Origin: an uncultured Phascolarctobacterium sp. | Lineage (GTDB): Bacteria > Bacillota > Negativicutes > Acidaminococcales > Acidaminococcaceae | Direction: 5' to 3' | Length of the DNA: 64,000 nt | NCBI GenBank assembly: GCA_949288065.1 | Contig: CASEIL010000004.1 | Location: 26,246-90,245, forward strand | Shown here: in pieces, positions 55,442 through 64,000 of the stretch | How positions within the stretch are numbered: the first letter of the stretch is position 1 | How the letters are laid out: every line of letters begins with the position of its first letter | Made by a program: the position numbers and the translations under genes | Notes under the pieces: model-generated | Databases searched by the model: none | What the model was told of the DNA's origin: nothing | The model's input: the letters and a program-made list of their open reading frames with translations, nothing else

Positions 55442-55470
55442 GTTTATACGGTATACCCGTATGGGTATAA
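55442..55470 (+). promoter_or_regulatory. Palindrome with CsoR-like layout over the start of the zinc-ribbon gene
   Basis: TATACCC-GTAT-GGGTATA is a perfect dyad with 7-bp arms. The arms resemble CsoR/RcnR-type operators. It overlaps the apparent ATG at 55461, so it could block both transcription and translation. Confidence 0.45.
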
Positions 55471-56096
55471 AACCGCCTTACAAATTTAACTTAAACACGC
55501 TTGCTAAAAATTTAGCTGTTAATTATAATTTTATTATTGCTTTTATTTTTTACATTGACCTGAAAAAATACCTTGAAGAATGGAACTGCCTGCTGCTTGA
55601 CTGCACCTACCAGCGTGAGCGCTTTGACACGCCTTACAGCCTGCTGGTATTTTTAAAAGACGACGCCAAAGCGTTTACCAACCAGCAGCTTTTTAAGCTG
55701 ATAACCTGCCCGTTTAATACATCCAACCCGAAGCTGGTAAATTACTGGTTAAAATGCTGCCTGGCGCTCAAAAATTCTATGGAACCGGAAGCCTCCGAAT
55801 TTGACGAAAACGATTTAACGGAGTGCGAAATAGAATACAGGGTGCTGGACATACGCTATTATTTTGCCAAAACCTTTGGTTTTTCGTTTGATTTTGCCGC
55901 CCGCAGGCTGGATTTATGTATCAAAATCAACAATTTGCTGCTAGGCAACAAATCTTTGTTTATAGCCCGCTGCAAAAAATGCGGCAAACGCCTGCCCATA
56001 ACCCACCTTTACAACACCTGCGACGAATGCAGGGGGAAGGAAAATGAAAAGGCGGTGGGAGCGGAGGAAAGTTTGGGAGCAGAATCTGAAAAATAG
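55461..56096 (+). CDS. Hypothetical protein with C-terminal zinc ribbon
   Basis: A 211-residue protein I cannot assign. Residues 1-165 are predicted mostly helical with many Leu, Lys and aromatic residues. The C-terminus has CKKCGKRLPITHLYNTCDEC, two CxxC pairs spaced as a zinc ribbon, followed by an acidic tail. The apparent ATG has no ribosome site and lies inside a palindrome, so the true start may differ. It is divergent from the cobalt-type ABC operon and is followed by a terminator at 56180. Zinc ribbons of this kind often bind nucleic acid or protein. Confidence 0.6.
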   Translation: MGIKPPYKFNLNTLAKNLAVNYNFIIAFIFYIDLKKYLEEWNCLLLDCTYQRERFDTPYSLLVFLKDDAKAFTNQQLFKLITCPFNTSNPKLVNYWLKCCLALKNSMEPEASEFDENDLTECEIEYRVLDIRYYFAKTFGFSFDFAARRLDLCIKINNLLLGNKSLFIARCKKCGKRLPITHLYNTCDECRGKENEKAVGAEESLGAESEK

Positions 56097-56179
56097 AATA
56101 ATTTTGAAAATATATTTAAGTACATGTCTTTATAACACATAAGAAGTGTTCTTCGCATAAGACATATAACAACATAAAA

Positions 56180-56205
56180 ACAGCGCCCGCATTTACGGGC
56201 GCTGT
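56180..56205. terminator. Bidirectional terminator between the zinc-ribbon and AsmA-like genes
   Basis: Perfect 10-bp arms ACAGCGCCCG / CGGGCGCTGT with TTTTATTTT on the plus strand and a T-rich tract on the minus strand. Confidence 0.85.
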
Positions 56206-56217
56206 TTTATTTTTCAC

Positions 56218-57849
56218 TTACCTGCCAAACAATTTGCCGATGCCTTGTTTAACGGCGCCGCCAACCTGCTGGCGCACGTTCTCGCGCACTTCTTCCTTAG
56301 TCGGCGCGCTAAAGCTGCCTTCACTCATTTTATCAAAAGTAATTTTGCCACTCGAGTTCATCACAGCGTTGCTGGTGTAGCTGCCCAGCGGTGTACCGAT
56401 AGTGATATTACTGAACGTCATCTGCTCGTTAGCGCGGCTGAAGTTACCCGTCAGCGAGTTAAACGGCACGCCTGCAAAATTGCCGGGTGCAATGGTAAAA
56501 TTGCCGTTTGCCACGGCGCTGTCCGCACTGCCGGTGCCTGTTGCGTCTGCCTCAAAGCTCAGCGGGCCGCTGATTTGCGTTTCCGTAACGGCGGTGCTGT
56601 CCATGCCGCTGCCACTAAGATGCAGCGCAAAGTTTTTGGTTGCCGCTTCCACCGTGCCTGTTACGCCCAAAGTGCCGCTGTACACATTGGCATAGGTGTT
56701 GGTTAAAGTTACCAAGCCGTTAGTGTAGTTATAATTGCCGTTAATGCCGGTTGCCACCAGCGGCGCAACCTCCAGCTTGTCCATAGTAAAGCTGCCGTTA
56801 ATAACCGGGCTGTCAAGCGGTCCTGTTACCTTGCCGTTAATATTTACGCTGTCCGTAACGCCAAGGCCGGGGCTAACCGCGTCCACGCGGAAGGAGGGCG
56901 CTGCCACGTTCAAATCGTAAGTAGGCACGCCGGTTTTCGGCAGCAGGATTTTGCCTTCTATGCTCACGTCCTGCCCTTCAACCTTCGCCTTAACGTCCTT
57001 AAAGGTGGATGCGTTGTTGTCAATAGCAAAGCTGCCGCTGCCATCGGCAATGTTGTAGCCCAGCGCCTTGCCTGCCACGCTGCTTAAGCTGCCGTCAAGG
57101 TTCAGCTTCCACTGCGAATCACTAAGCGCCGCCGTAAGCTTGGCACCGTTAATTACGCCGCCGGTAATGCTCAGCTCGCCGAAGGAGGGCAATACCTTCA
57201 TCAGCTCGGTAAGCTGCAAATTTTTAACTTCCGCGCCGATGTTCACATCGTCGTACTTTTTATCAATGCTGCCAATTAAATCCGCCTCGCCGTTTTTGCC
57301 CTGCAAGGTAAATTTAATATCGGGGAAATCGTTTAAATTAGCCTGCATCTGCACATTGTCAAACGCCAGCTGCTGCCCGTTCATGTCCAGCGCCAGCGCG
57401 CCGTCCTCAATCTCCACCATGCCGCGGAACTCGGTCGGCTCGCTGTCCTCTTCCTTAGAAAAATTAATATAATTAATAATATCCAGCCCGTCCGCGTCGG
57501 TGTAATTCACCGCCAGCTGCGGCTTTTCGATGGAAATGCTGTTAATGGAGTTAATGCCAAAATCGCCCTTCACCAAATCAAACAAATTGGCAGATACGTT
57601 CATTACCGGCACCTCGGCCAGCTTTTTGCCGCCGGGGGCAGTCCACACTACGTCCTCAAACACCACGTTGCCCGATACGCTGGCACTGAAATGCCCAATT
57701 TCCAGCTTGCCCTGCAAAACAGTCTGCTTATCGGCCATTTCGCTTACAAAGCCCGCCGCCTTGTTGCCCGCAACGTGCACCGCCAGCGTGCCGACGATTA
57801 TCAGCACGGCAATAACGCCGCCGGCTATTTTATGCTTTCTCTGCAACAT
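56218..57849 (-). CDS. AsmA/TamB-like outer-membrane biogenesis protein
   Basis: About 543 residues. One N-terminal membrane helix (IAGGVIAVLIIVGTLAVHV) is followed by a long beta-rich chain of repeats with the AsmA/DUF748 pattern, for example VDAVSPGLGVTDSVNINGKV and GTPLGSYTSNAVMNSSGKI. AsmA-like proteins bridge the periplasm and help lipid transport to the outer membrane in diderm bacteria. I chose the ATG at 57849; a GTG at 57858 is an alternative. It lies 18 bp after ruvX on the same strand. Confidence 0.8.
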   Translation of the reverse strand: MLQRKHKIAGGVIAVLIIVGTLAVHVAGNKAAGFVSEMADKQTVLQGKLEIGHFSASVSGNVVFEDVVWTAPGGKKLAEVPVMNVSANLFDLVKGDFGINSINSISIEKPQLAVNYTDADGLDIINYINFSKEEDSEPTEFRGMVEIEDGALALDMNGQQLAFDNVQMQANLNDFPDIKFTLQGKNGEADLIGSIDKKYDDVNIGAEVKNLQLTELMKVLPSFGELSITGGVINGAKLTAALSDSQWKLNLDGSLSSVAGKALGYNIADGSGSFAIDNNASTFKDVKAKVEGQDVSIEGKILLPKTGVPTYDLNVAAPSFRVDAVSPGLGVTDSVNINGKVTGPLDSPVINGSFTMDKLEVAPLVATGINGNYNYTNGLVTLTNTYANVYSGTLGVTGTVEAATKNFALHLSGSGMDSTAVTETQISGPLSFEADATGTGSADSAVANGNFTIAPGNFAGVPFNSLTGNFSRANEQMTFSNITIGTPLGSYTSNAVMNSSGKITFDKMSEGSFSAPTKEEVRENVRQQVGGAVKQGIGKLFGR

Positions 57850-57867
57850 CAACTTCACCCCGCTCTT

Positions 57868-58284
57868 TTAACGGCGGCTGTCCAGATAGTTCTGCAAAAT
57901 CACCACTGCCGCCATCATGTCGATAATTTTTTTGCGCTTCTTGCGGCTCATATCCGCGTCAATCAGCACGTTCTGCGCCGCCACGGTCGAGAGCCTCTCG
58001 TCCCACAGCACCACCTTCACGCCTTCAAAGCGCCTGCGCAGCTCATCGGCAAAAGCCTCGCTCACCTGCGCGCGCTCGCCAATCGTGCCGTTCATATTTT
58101 TGGGGTAGCCCACCACAATGGTGTCCGCCTCCTGTTCGGCAATCAGCTCGCCAATGCGGGCAAAATCCTTCTCCTCCGTCGTGCGGTGAATGGTCTCCAC
58201 GCCGCCGGCAATCATGCCCAGTAAATCGCTGGCCGCCACGCCAATCGTGCGCGTGCCAACATCAAGCCCTAAAGTCCTTTTCAT
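57868..58284 (-). CDS. ruvX: Holliday junction resolvase-like RuvX/YqgF
   Basis: RNase H-fold nuclease of the YqgF family, linked to rRNA processing and recombination. LGLDVGTRTIGVAASD at the N-terminus and DERLSTVAAQNVLIDAD near residues 98-114 carry the acidic residues. At 138 residues it is typical. It follows ireB by 9 bp within the alaS-ireB-ruvX cluster characteristic of Firmicutes. Confidence 0.94.
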   Translation of the reverse strand: MKRTLGLDVGTRTIGVAASDLLGMIAGGVETIHRTTEEKDFARIGELIAEQEADTIVVGYPKNMNGTIGERAQVSEAFADELRRRFEGVKVVLWDERLSTVAAQNVLIDADMSRKKRKKIIDMMAAVVILQNYLDSRR

Positions 58285-58293
58285 ACGCCCGCC

Positions 58294-58554
58294 TTATTTT
58301 TTCGCTGCCGCGGATAAATAATTTTTTACCAGCTCTTCCAAAAGCTCATAACGTTCAAAGCGGCGCAGCTTAGTGCGCGAATCCTTGTGGCTGGTAATGT
58401 AAGTCGGGTCGCCGCTTAACAGATAGCCCACCAGCTGGTCGACAGGGTTATAGCCCTTTTCTTCCAGCGCGGCGTAAACCTCGCGCAGGGTCTGCGCTAC
58501 ATCTTTTTTATCGTCATTGCGTTTAAACATCATCGTTTCGCTTGAGATACTCAT
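58294..58554 (-). CDS. IreB-family regulatory phosphoprotein (UPF0297)
   Basis: An 86-residue protein of the UPF0297/DUF965 family, which in enterococci is phosphorylated by the PASTA kinase IreK and tunes cell-wall stress and cephalosporin resistance. The core [38 protein letters not shown] is diagnostic (quoted in pieces: [13 protein letters not shown] and [15 protein letters not shown]). AGGAGG lies before the ATG. It sits between alaS and ruvX, its usual place. Confidence 0.93.
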   Translation of the reverse strand: MSISSETMMFKRNDDKKDVAQTLREVYAALEEKGYNPVDQLVGYLLSGDPTYITSHKDSRTKLRRFERYELLEELVKNYLSAAAKK

Positions 58555-58659
58555 ACTTATTCCTCCTCAAACATCTTTTACCTTATTTTAACACACCTTA
58601 ACGCAAAATAATAGAAAGAAACGGCCGGGCATTAATCCCAGCCGTTAATATTTTGTAAA

Positions 58660-61284
58660 TTATTTAATCTGCGCTTCAATAACTTTCAGGGCAGCCTGCA
58701 AAGCCTCGTCAACCTTGCTTGCGTCCTTGCCGCCTGCCTGCGCCATATCCGGGCGTCCGCCGCCGCCGCCGCCGCAGGTTTTGGCAACTTCTTTAACAAT
58801 CTGCCCGGCGTGGATGCCTTTAGCAACGGCATCTTTAGTTGCCATGGCAAGAATGTTAATTTTGTTGTCGGCAACAACATCTGCCAGCACAACAACGCCG
58901 CCAACCTTGTCGCGCATCTGGTCGCCCAGGTTGCGCAGCGCTTCCATATCGCCTGCGCTTACGCGCTGAACAAGTACGGGCACGCCCTTAACGTCGCAAA
59001 CGCTGTCGGCTGCGCCGCTAACCTGTGCTTTGGCAATCTGGCCTTCCAGCTCGCCGATTTTCTGCTCGGCAGCTTTGTAATCGCTCTGCAAAGCGCAAAT
59101 GCGGGCGCACAAATCGTTGCTGCGGCATTTAAGGCCTGCCGCTGCGGTTTTAACCATGTCCTCCATCTCGCGCACATAGCTAAGCGCACCGTGGCCGGTA
59201 ACAGCCTCAATGCGGCGCACGCCTGCACCGGTACTCGATTCGGACAGGATTTTAAACATACCAATTTGCGCAGTGTTGCCAACATGCACGCCGCCGCACA
59301 ACTCCATGGAATAGCCCGGCACGGTTACAACGCGTACCACATTGCCGTATTTTTCGCCGAACAGCGCCACAGCGCCGCGTTTTTTAGCCTCGTCAATCGG
59401 CATTTCTTCAATGCTTACATCTTTGGCAGCCAAAATCTGCTCGTTAACAATTTCTTCAACCTTGCGCAGTTCTTCTTCCGTAACCGGGGAGAAGTGCGAG
59501 AAGTCGAAACGCAGACGGTCCGGCCCAACATAGCTGCCTGCCTGGTTAACGTGGTCGCCCAGCACCATTTTCAGCGCTGCGTGCAGCAAATGGGTTGCGG
59601 TATGGTTGCGCGCAATATCGTTTTTGCGTGCGCGTTCAATTTCAAATTTAACCTCGTCGCCAACGGCAACGGTACCTTCCAAAACAGTGCCCACCATAAT
59701 GGTTGCGCCGTCCGGCAGCTTTTTGGTAAGTTCAACCTGCATCACGCCTGCGGGCGCAACAATGCGGCCGGTGTCGCCCAGCTGTCCGCCGCCTTCAGCG
59801 TGGAACGCGGTAACATCGCAAATTACAGCGGCCTTGCTGCCATCGGCAACGCTTTCCACCGGCTGTGCGTCGTGCGCGGGGTACAGCGCCACAATCTTAC
59901 CGCCTTCGGCAGCTTCGTCCACTTTCAGCGCAGCCAAATCAACGCTGTTGGTATTGTAAATAACCGGGCGGCCGCTCTTATCGTCTCGGGCTTCACGCGC
60001 CATTTTACGCTGAACCTCCAGCGCTTCGTTAAAGGCTTCCTCGTCCAGCGTCATGCCTTCTTCTTCCAAAATCTCGGCAGTCAGCTCACGCGGGAAACCA
60101 AAAGTATCGCTCAGTCGGAAAGCAGTTTCGCCGTCCAGCACGGTTTTATTTTCAGCCTTCAGCTTGGCAATTTCATCATATAAAAGCTCGCAGCCCTGGC
60201 GCAAAGTGCGCAGGAAGCTGGTTTCTTCCATCTCCACAACCTTATGCAGGAAGCTTGCCTTCTCCACCAGGTACGGGTACGGCTCTTTAAACATATCAAT
60301 AACAACGTCCACAGCGCCGTTAAGGAACTTATCTTCAATGCCAATTAAACGCGCATGGCGGATAGCACGGCGCAAAATGCGGCGCAGTACATAGCCCCTG
60401 CCCTCGTTGGAAGGCAGCACGCCGTCGGCAATTAAGAATGTTAAGCTGCGCACATGGTCGGCAATAACCTTTAAGGAAACGTCGGTTTTCGCGTCCTTGC
60501 CATATTCCACACCGGCAACCTTAGCGGCATATTCAATAATCGGGAAAATCAAATCGGTTTCAAAGTTAGAAGGCTTGCCCTGCAAAACAGAAGCTAAGCG
60601 CTCCAAACCTGCACCGGTATCAATGTTTTTGCTTGCCAGCGGGGTGTAAGTGCCGTCCTCGTGCTGGTCGTACTGGGTAAATACCAGATTCCAAATCTCA
60701 AGGTAACGGTCGCAGTCGCAGCCAGGTTTGCAATCCGGCCTGCCGCAGCCGCGCTCCTCACCCATATCAATGTGCAGCTCGCTGTCTGGGCCGCACGGGC
60801 CGCTGCCAATTTCCCAAAAGTTTTCCTCAAGGCGCACAATGCGCTCATCGGGCACGCCCACAACATTATGCCAAATCTCATAAGCCTCATCGTCGCTGGG
60901 GTGAATGGTTACCCAAAGTTTTTCCTCGGGCAGGCCCAGTTCCTTGGTTAAAAACTCCCAGCTCCAGGGAATAATTTCCTTCTTAAAATAATCGCCGAAG
61001 GAAAAATCGCCCAGCATTTCAAAATAAGTATGGTGTCGCGCAGTGCGGCCTACGTTTTCAATATCGCCGGTACGCACGCATTTTTGGCAGGTGGTAATAC
61101 GCGGAGAAGGCGGCTTCATTTTACCGGTAAAAAACGGCTTAAACGGCGCCATGCCCGCACCAATCAATAACAACGTCGGGTCATCCTGCGGAATGAGCGA
61201 AGCGCTCGGCAGCACCAGGTGCCCTCTTTCTTCAAAAAACTTTAAAAATCTGCTGCGGATTTCATTGCCAGACATATACTTCAT
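58660..61284 (-). CDS. alaS: Alanyl-tRNA synthetase
   Basis: Class II synthetase that charges tRNA-Ala, about 874 residues. SGNEIRSRFLKFFEERGH opens the aminoacylation domain, motif 2 includes RTGDIENVGRTARHHTYFEM, the editing domain has NHTATHLLHAAL and CGGVHVGNTAQIG (zinc-binding), and the C-terminal C-Ala domain ends after GGGGGGRPDMAQAGG. I chose the ATG at 61284; a TTG at 61290 has better spacing to AAAGGAG. No T-box leader was found in the 195 bp upstream. Confidence 0.96.
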   Translation of the reverse strand: MKYMSGNEIRSRFLKFFEERGHLVLPSASLIPQDDPTLLLIGAGMAPFKPFFTGKMKPPSPRITTCQKCVRTGDIENVGRTARHHTYFEMLGDFSFGDYFKKEIIPWSWEFLTKELGLPEEKLWVTIHPSDDEAYEIWHNVVGVPDERIVRLEENFWEIGSGPCGPDSELHIDMGEERGCGRPDCKPGCDCDRYLEIWNLVFTQYDQHEDGTYTPLASKNIDTGAGLERLASVLQGKPSNFETDLIFPIIEYAAKVAGVEYGKDAKTDVSLKVIADHVRSLTFLIADGVLPSNEGRGYVLRRILRRAIRHARLIGIEDKFLNGAVDVVIDMFKEPYPYLVEKASFLHKVVEMEETSFLRTLRQGCELLYDEIAKLKAENKTVLDGETAFRLSDTFGFPRELTAEILEEEGMTLDEEAFNEALEVQRKMAREARDDKSGRPVIYNTNSVDLAALKVDEAAEGGKIVALYPAHDAQPVESVADGSKAAVICDVTAFHAEGGGQLGDTGRIVAPAGVMQVELTKKLPDGATIMVGTVLEGTVAVGDEVKFEIERARKNDIARNHTATHLLHAALKMVLGDHVNQAGSYVGPDRLRFDFSHFSPVTEEELRKVEEIVNEQILAAKDVSIEEMPIDEAKKRGAVALFGEKYGNVVRVVTVPGYSMELCGGVHVGNTAQIGMFKILSESSTGAGVRRIEAVTGHGALSYVREMEDMVKTAAAGLKCRSNDLCARICALQSDYKAAEQKIGELEGQIAKAQVSGAADSVCDVKGVPVLVQRVSAGDMEALRNLGDQMRDKVGGVVVLADVVADNKINILAMATKDAVAKGIHAGQIVKEVAKTCGGGGGGRPDMAQAGGKDASKVDEALQAALKVIEAQIK

Positions 61285-61476
61285 ATTCAACAATCGCTCC
61301 TTTAAAAATGCTAATGCACATATAAAAATTATATAAAAATTAGCGTGCAAAGTCAACGCACGCTTAAAGTATACAAGGCATTTTGCCGCTTAGGCGGGAT
61401 GAAAATTCGTCTGCAACTAAAATCAGTTGCGGCACTGACTGAAATATGTTAAACTTAAAACGAAAGGAGTTTTATT

Positions 61477-61731
61477 TTGGGCCAAAAAGAAAAACTTATT
61501 AAACGTTTAAAGAGTAAACCAAAAGATTTTACATTTGAAGAAGCAGAAACATTGCTAAACTATTTTGATTATGTACGGTCTGATAAAGGCAAAACCAGCG
61601 GTTCGCGCGTTATGTTTACCAATAAAAACATGGCTTCTATTTTACTGCATAAACCACATCCGCGCAAAGAGCTGTTAGCGTACCAGGTTAAACAACTGCT
61701 TGAGATTTTAACCCAGGAGGGATTATTATGA
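61477..61731 (+). CDS. HicA-like mRNA interferase toxin
   Basis: An 84-residue HicA-fold toxin. KLIKRLKSKPKDFTFEEAETLL at the N-terminus and the GSRVMFTN and HKPHPRKEL segments, the latter holding the active-site His, fit the family that cleaves mRNA. It starts with TTG at 61477, 7 bp after AAAGGAG. It overlaps the antitoxin gene by 4 bp (ATGA), the normal hicAB layout. Confidence 0.9.
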   Translation: MGQKEKLIKRLKSKPKDFTFEEAETLLNYFDYVRSDKGKTSGSRVMFTNKNMASILLHKPHPRKELLAYQVKQLLEILTQEGLL

Positions 61732-62069
61732 ACAACATTATGCAATATAAAGGCTATATTGGCAGCGTAGAATTTTCGGAAGAAGACGAAATTTTTTACG
61801 GCAAAGTTTTAGGCATCCGCAGCCTTATTTCTTACGAAGGCACAAACGCCAAAGAACTAATAGAGGATTTCCACAGCGCCGTGGACGATTACCTTGCTTT
61901 ATGCAAAAAAAACAACACCGAACCCGAAAAAGCCTACAAAGGCAGCTTCAATGTGCGCATTTCTCCGGAACTGCATAAAGAAGCTGTAATTTGCGCAGCT
62001 GCCAAACAAATAAGCCTTAACAGTTTTGTAGAAAAAGCACTTAAAAACGCCGTTGCGTCTTTATTATAA
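61728..62069 (+). CDS. HicB-like antitoxin
   Basis: A 113-residue antitoxin. The N-terminal half has the partly degraded RNase H-like HicB fold (YKGYIGSVEFSEEDEIFYGKV), and the C-terminal ribbon-helix-helix has FNVRISPELHKEAVICAA. GGAGGG lies before the ATG. It should bind the toxin and repress the operon. A terminator follows at 62095. Confidence 0.9.
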   Translation: MNNIMQYKGYIGSVEFSEEDEIFYGKVLGIRSLISYEGTNAKELIEDFHSAVDDYLALCKKNNTEPEKAYKGSFNVRISPELHKEAVICAAAKQISLNSFVEKALKNAVASLL

Positions 62070-62094
62070 ATTAATTTATAAAATTATTTTATTT

Positions 62095-62121
62095 CGCCCT
62101 TTAACTAAAGGGTGATTTTTT
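62095..62121 (+). terminator. Terminator of hicAB
   Basis: CGCCCTTT / AAAGGGTG hairpin followed by ATTTTTTATTTTTT. Confidence 0.85.
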
Positions 62122-62180
62122 ATTTTTTCGTTTCGTCTTTGTAAGTACGTTATCGTTTTCTAAGTTATTTTTTACTCATT

Positions 62181-62670
62181 GTTACTTTTTATTGGCTAAA
62201 AAGTAACCAAAAAGCCTTCGCTCCTGCAAAAAATTTAACCGCTCCGTATCAAAGAAGTTTGCCACTTGCAGCGCCTGCGGAACTCGCTTGCTGCACAAGC
62301 TCAAACATCCTCGGCAAATGCTGCAAGTGCCTTTTTATGTTAAGCCTCCGCTGATTTTTTGAAAGTCGCGGCTCCGCTCAAGTTCGTACTTTGGCAACTT
62401 TTTTATTTTAATAGCATTGTTATAGTACTTTTAGAGGTAATTGCTAAAGTACATTGTGAATTAACCAATAAATAGAAAGCTGCAAAGTATGACTCTCAGC
62501 AGTACGCGGCATCGGATTTTAGCAACATTTTCTAAAAAGCAACTGCAAAAATCGTGTCTGAGCGAAGCGAATCTCGAATTTTTGCAGTTGCGATACTAAT
62601 AGTTGCGCAGCAAGTCACGATAGTGACGCAGGCTTTTCTTCGCCGGTTCTTTTGGCCGTTCAAAAGAATC
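62181..62670. repeat. Noncoding element flanked by related inverted hairpins
   Basis: Left end: perfect dyad GTTACTTTTT-N7-AAAAAGTAAC (62181-62207). Right end: near-perfect dyad GGTTCTTTTG-N6-CAAAAGAATC (62645-62670). The sequences inside each end (AACCAAAAAGCCT and, inverted, GAACCGGCGAAGAAAAGCCT) are related, so the two ends form long imperfect inverted repeats about 490 bp apart. No open reading frame that I trust lies between. The stretch 62122-62868 holds this element and the porin terminator only. Confidence 0.5.
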
Positions 62671-62820
62671 GGCATGAATGATAAAGTATGAATTAAAAGC
62701 CAAACGTACATACAAAGGCGCAACATAAAATAACGATTTTACAGCATTTTGCTTACTGTTGCCATAGTACAACCTTTAACAAATACTATCAACAACCCAC
62801 TTTTTGCTTTAAATGCAGAA

Positions 62821-62849
62821 AAGGCGGACGGCATAAAGCCATCCGCCTT
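62821..62849 (-). terminator. Terminator of the OmpM-like porin gene
   Basis: Arms AAGGCGGANGGC / GCCNTCCGCCTT followed on the minus strand by TTCTGC, 20 bp after the stop codon. Confidence 0.75.
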
Positions 62850-62868
62850 AACAGTTCTAACTATTAAA

Positions 62869-64000
62869 TTAGAAAGTGAATACAACTTCGGACCACAGGG
62901 TCTGTTCGTCGGTGTCGCCTTCACGGGAATCGAAGTCATAGTATTTAACTGCTGCTACAATGTTTTTAGCAAGAGTTACGTTAGCACCGATTTCATAACC
63001 TTCATAGCCGTCGCCACTGGTTACGTTATCGTTTTTGTCTACAACCCAGTTAGCATCTGCCGGATAAGAAGCATAGCCGCTGAATGCAGTCGGGTCAAGA
63101 TAGGTTGCGAGCGGACGGTCGCTGTAGTTAGCATATACGCCCCAAGAACCTACCTGAGATGCTTTAGCACCTTTGTAGTTCAAGCCTACTAACCAGCCGC
63201 TGTTATCTCCATTATAACCATCAATATCGCTGTCGCCATAGAAGTAAGAACCTCTCAGGGTCAAATCTTTAGCGATTTCACCAGCTACTGCTGCTTCCCA
63301 AATTTCCTGGTCTCTCCAGTTATCAGCATTGTAGTAACGTACATCAGCGTCAACAACGCCCATAGTAGCGCCAACGCCAGCTACATAAATACGGTCGCCA
63401 TCTTCTACAAGATCATGTTCAGCCCAAGCAAATTCACCGGGTTTACCTTCAACGGGATCCCAAGTTTCATGTACACCGTTTACATAATCATCGGAAGAAG
63501 CTTTGAAAGCCCAGCCATAAACTTTTACATCATCGCCATAGCTGAGTTTTACACCATCGCCACGGTTATCTACTACGTCAGCAAAGGTGAAGTCCATGCG
63601 GCCAGCGTCCATTTTAACGCCACCAACACGACCGGATACGAATGCCCAGTTCAGTTTTGCATCGTCTTCTGCATCTTCATCAGTGAATACTTGTTCATTC
63701 TGGAAGCGACCAGTGTAGGTCCAGTCTTCATTAATCTGACCATTTACAAACAAACGGGTACGGAGTTTGCCTTCATGACCATCGTTGTCAGTATCTTTGT
63801 AAGAAGCACGGATCTGACCGGTAATTTTTACATTGTCAGCTTTCTTTTCAAGGTTAGCTACGCGTACGCCAAGGCTGTCGAGTTCGTCAGCAAATTCTGC
63901 TGCCAGTTTATCAACGTTAGCGCCTTTTGCCATTGCTTTTGCTACAATCTGTGCCATTTCATAACGGGTCATCAGTTTGTCGCCGCCGTAGGTGCCATCA
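62869..64000 (-). CDS. OmpM-like SLH-domain outer-membrane porin (5' part outside window)
   Basis: The 3' part of a gene whose start lies beyond the right edge. At least 377 residues are visible. The first residues (YGGDKLMTRYEMAQIVAKA) are the end of an SLH domain, followed by a coiled coil (residues about 30-60, EFADELDSLGVRVANLEKK) and a beta-barrel that ends in WSEVVFTF with the terminal Phe of outer-membrane proteins. This layout, SLH anchor to peptidoglycan plus coiled-coil plus porin, is OmpM of Negativicutes. Confidence 0.92.
   Translation of the reverse strand, partial: DGTYGGDKLMTRYEMAQIVAKAMAKGANVDKLAAEFADELDSLGVRVANLEKKADNVKITGQIRASYKDTDNDGHEGKLRTRLFVNGQINEDWTYTGRFQNEQVFTDEDAEDDAKLNWAFVSGRVGGVKMDAGRMDFTFADVVDNRGDGVKLSYGDDVKVYGWAFKASSDDYVNGVHETWDPVEGKPGEFAWAEHDLVEDGDRIYVAGVGATMGVVDADVRYYNADNWRDQEIWEAAVAGEIAKDLTLRGSYFYGDSDIDGYNGDNSGWLVGLNYKGAKASQVGSWGVYANYSDRPLATYLDPTAFSGYASYPADANWVVDKNDNVTSGDGYEGYEIGANVTLAKNIVAAVKYYDFDSREGDTDEQTLWSEVVFTF

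Noticed and set aside
58810..60183. Long open frame antisense to alaS
   Set aside because: Its length follows from GC-rich codon use of alaS on the other strand; no ribosome site or domain.
61285..61476. Possible T-box leader before alaS
   Set aside because: No T-box consensus, specifier loop or terminator-antiterminator pair was found; alaS appears to have a short plain leader.

Overview
The window looks like chromosome of a diderm Firmicute of the class Negativicutes. The evidence is Firmicutes-type gene order (alaS-ireB-ruvX, yebC-ruvCAB-queH-spoIID-queA-tgt-yajC-secDF) together with outer-membrane proteins: an autotransporter, an SLH-domain OmpM-like porin and an AsmA-like protein. An Acidaminococcaceae/Phascolarctobacterium-like gut bacterium is plausible but not proven. 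Core genes are moderately GC-rich; several accessory blocks are clearly AT-rich.

Region by region: (1) 1-8124 (minus) is an anaerobic cobalamin operon cbiD-L-F-G-H-J-ET-A-B behind a cobalamin riboswitch with an attenuator terminator. (2) 8153-10146 (plus) holds a UPF0291 protein, a pseudouridine synthase and class II fructose-bisphosphate aldolase. (3) 10160-28510 is an AT-rich island. It carries one apparent 15.6-kb, twelve-gene operon with three dynamin-like GTPases, four proteins sharing a helical domain but carrying two kinds of C-terminus, a HerA/VirB4-like ATPase and two toxin/immunity-like pairs. A WYL-domain regulator and a separately promoted glycine-zipper GTPase lie upstream, and an IS3-type transposase remnant lies at the right edge. 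I do not recognise this combination as a described system; it is the best candidate for something new. (4) 28565-38603 (minus) is a housekeeping block for DNA repair (ruvCAB), queuosine synthesis (queH, queA, tgt) and Sec export (yajC, secDF). (5) 38462-42021 holds an AT-rich orphan gene running into yebC, a redox cassette (CXXC micro-protein, polyferredoxin, TlpA), a likely type I toxin-antitoxin locus with antisense RNA, and a HigBA-like module between two near-identical terminator repeats.

(6) 42034-49901 holds an autotransporter, a MATE exporter, an orphan RelB/DinJ antitoxin, tRNA-Gly and tRNA-Trp, an AlkA-like glycosylase and a Zn/Cd-type P-type ATPase with a metal-binding N-terminus and ArsR-like operator repeats. 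(7) 49962-55352 (minus) is a five-gene Nik/Dpp-type ABC importer behind a second cobalamin riboswitch, so it probably imports cobalt (or another corrinoid-linked substrate) for the cbi pathway. (8) 55461-64000 holds an unknown zinc-ribbon protein, an AsmA-like protein, ruvX, ireB, alaS, a HicAB module, a repeat-rich noncoding stretch and the 3' part of an OmpM-like porin cut by the window edge.

All calls come from reading the sequence and remembered family motifs; no database search was run.
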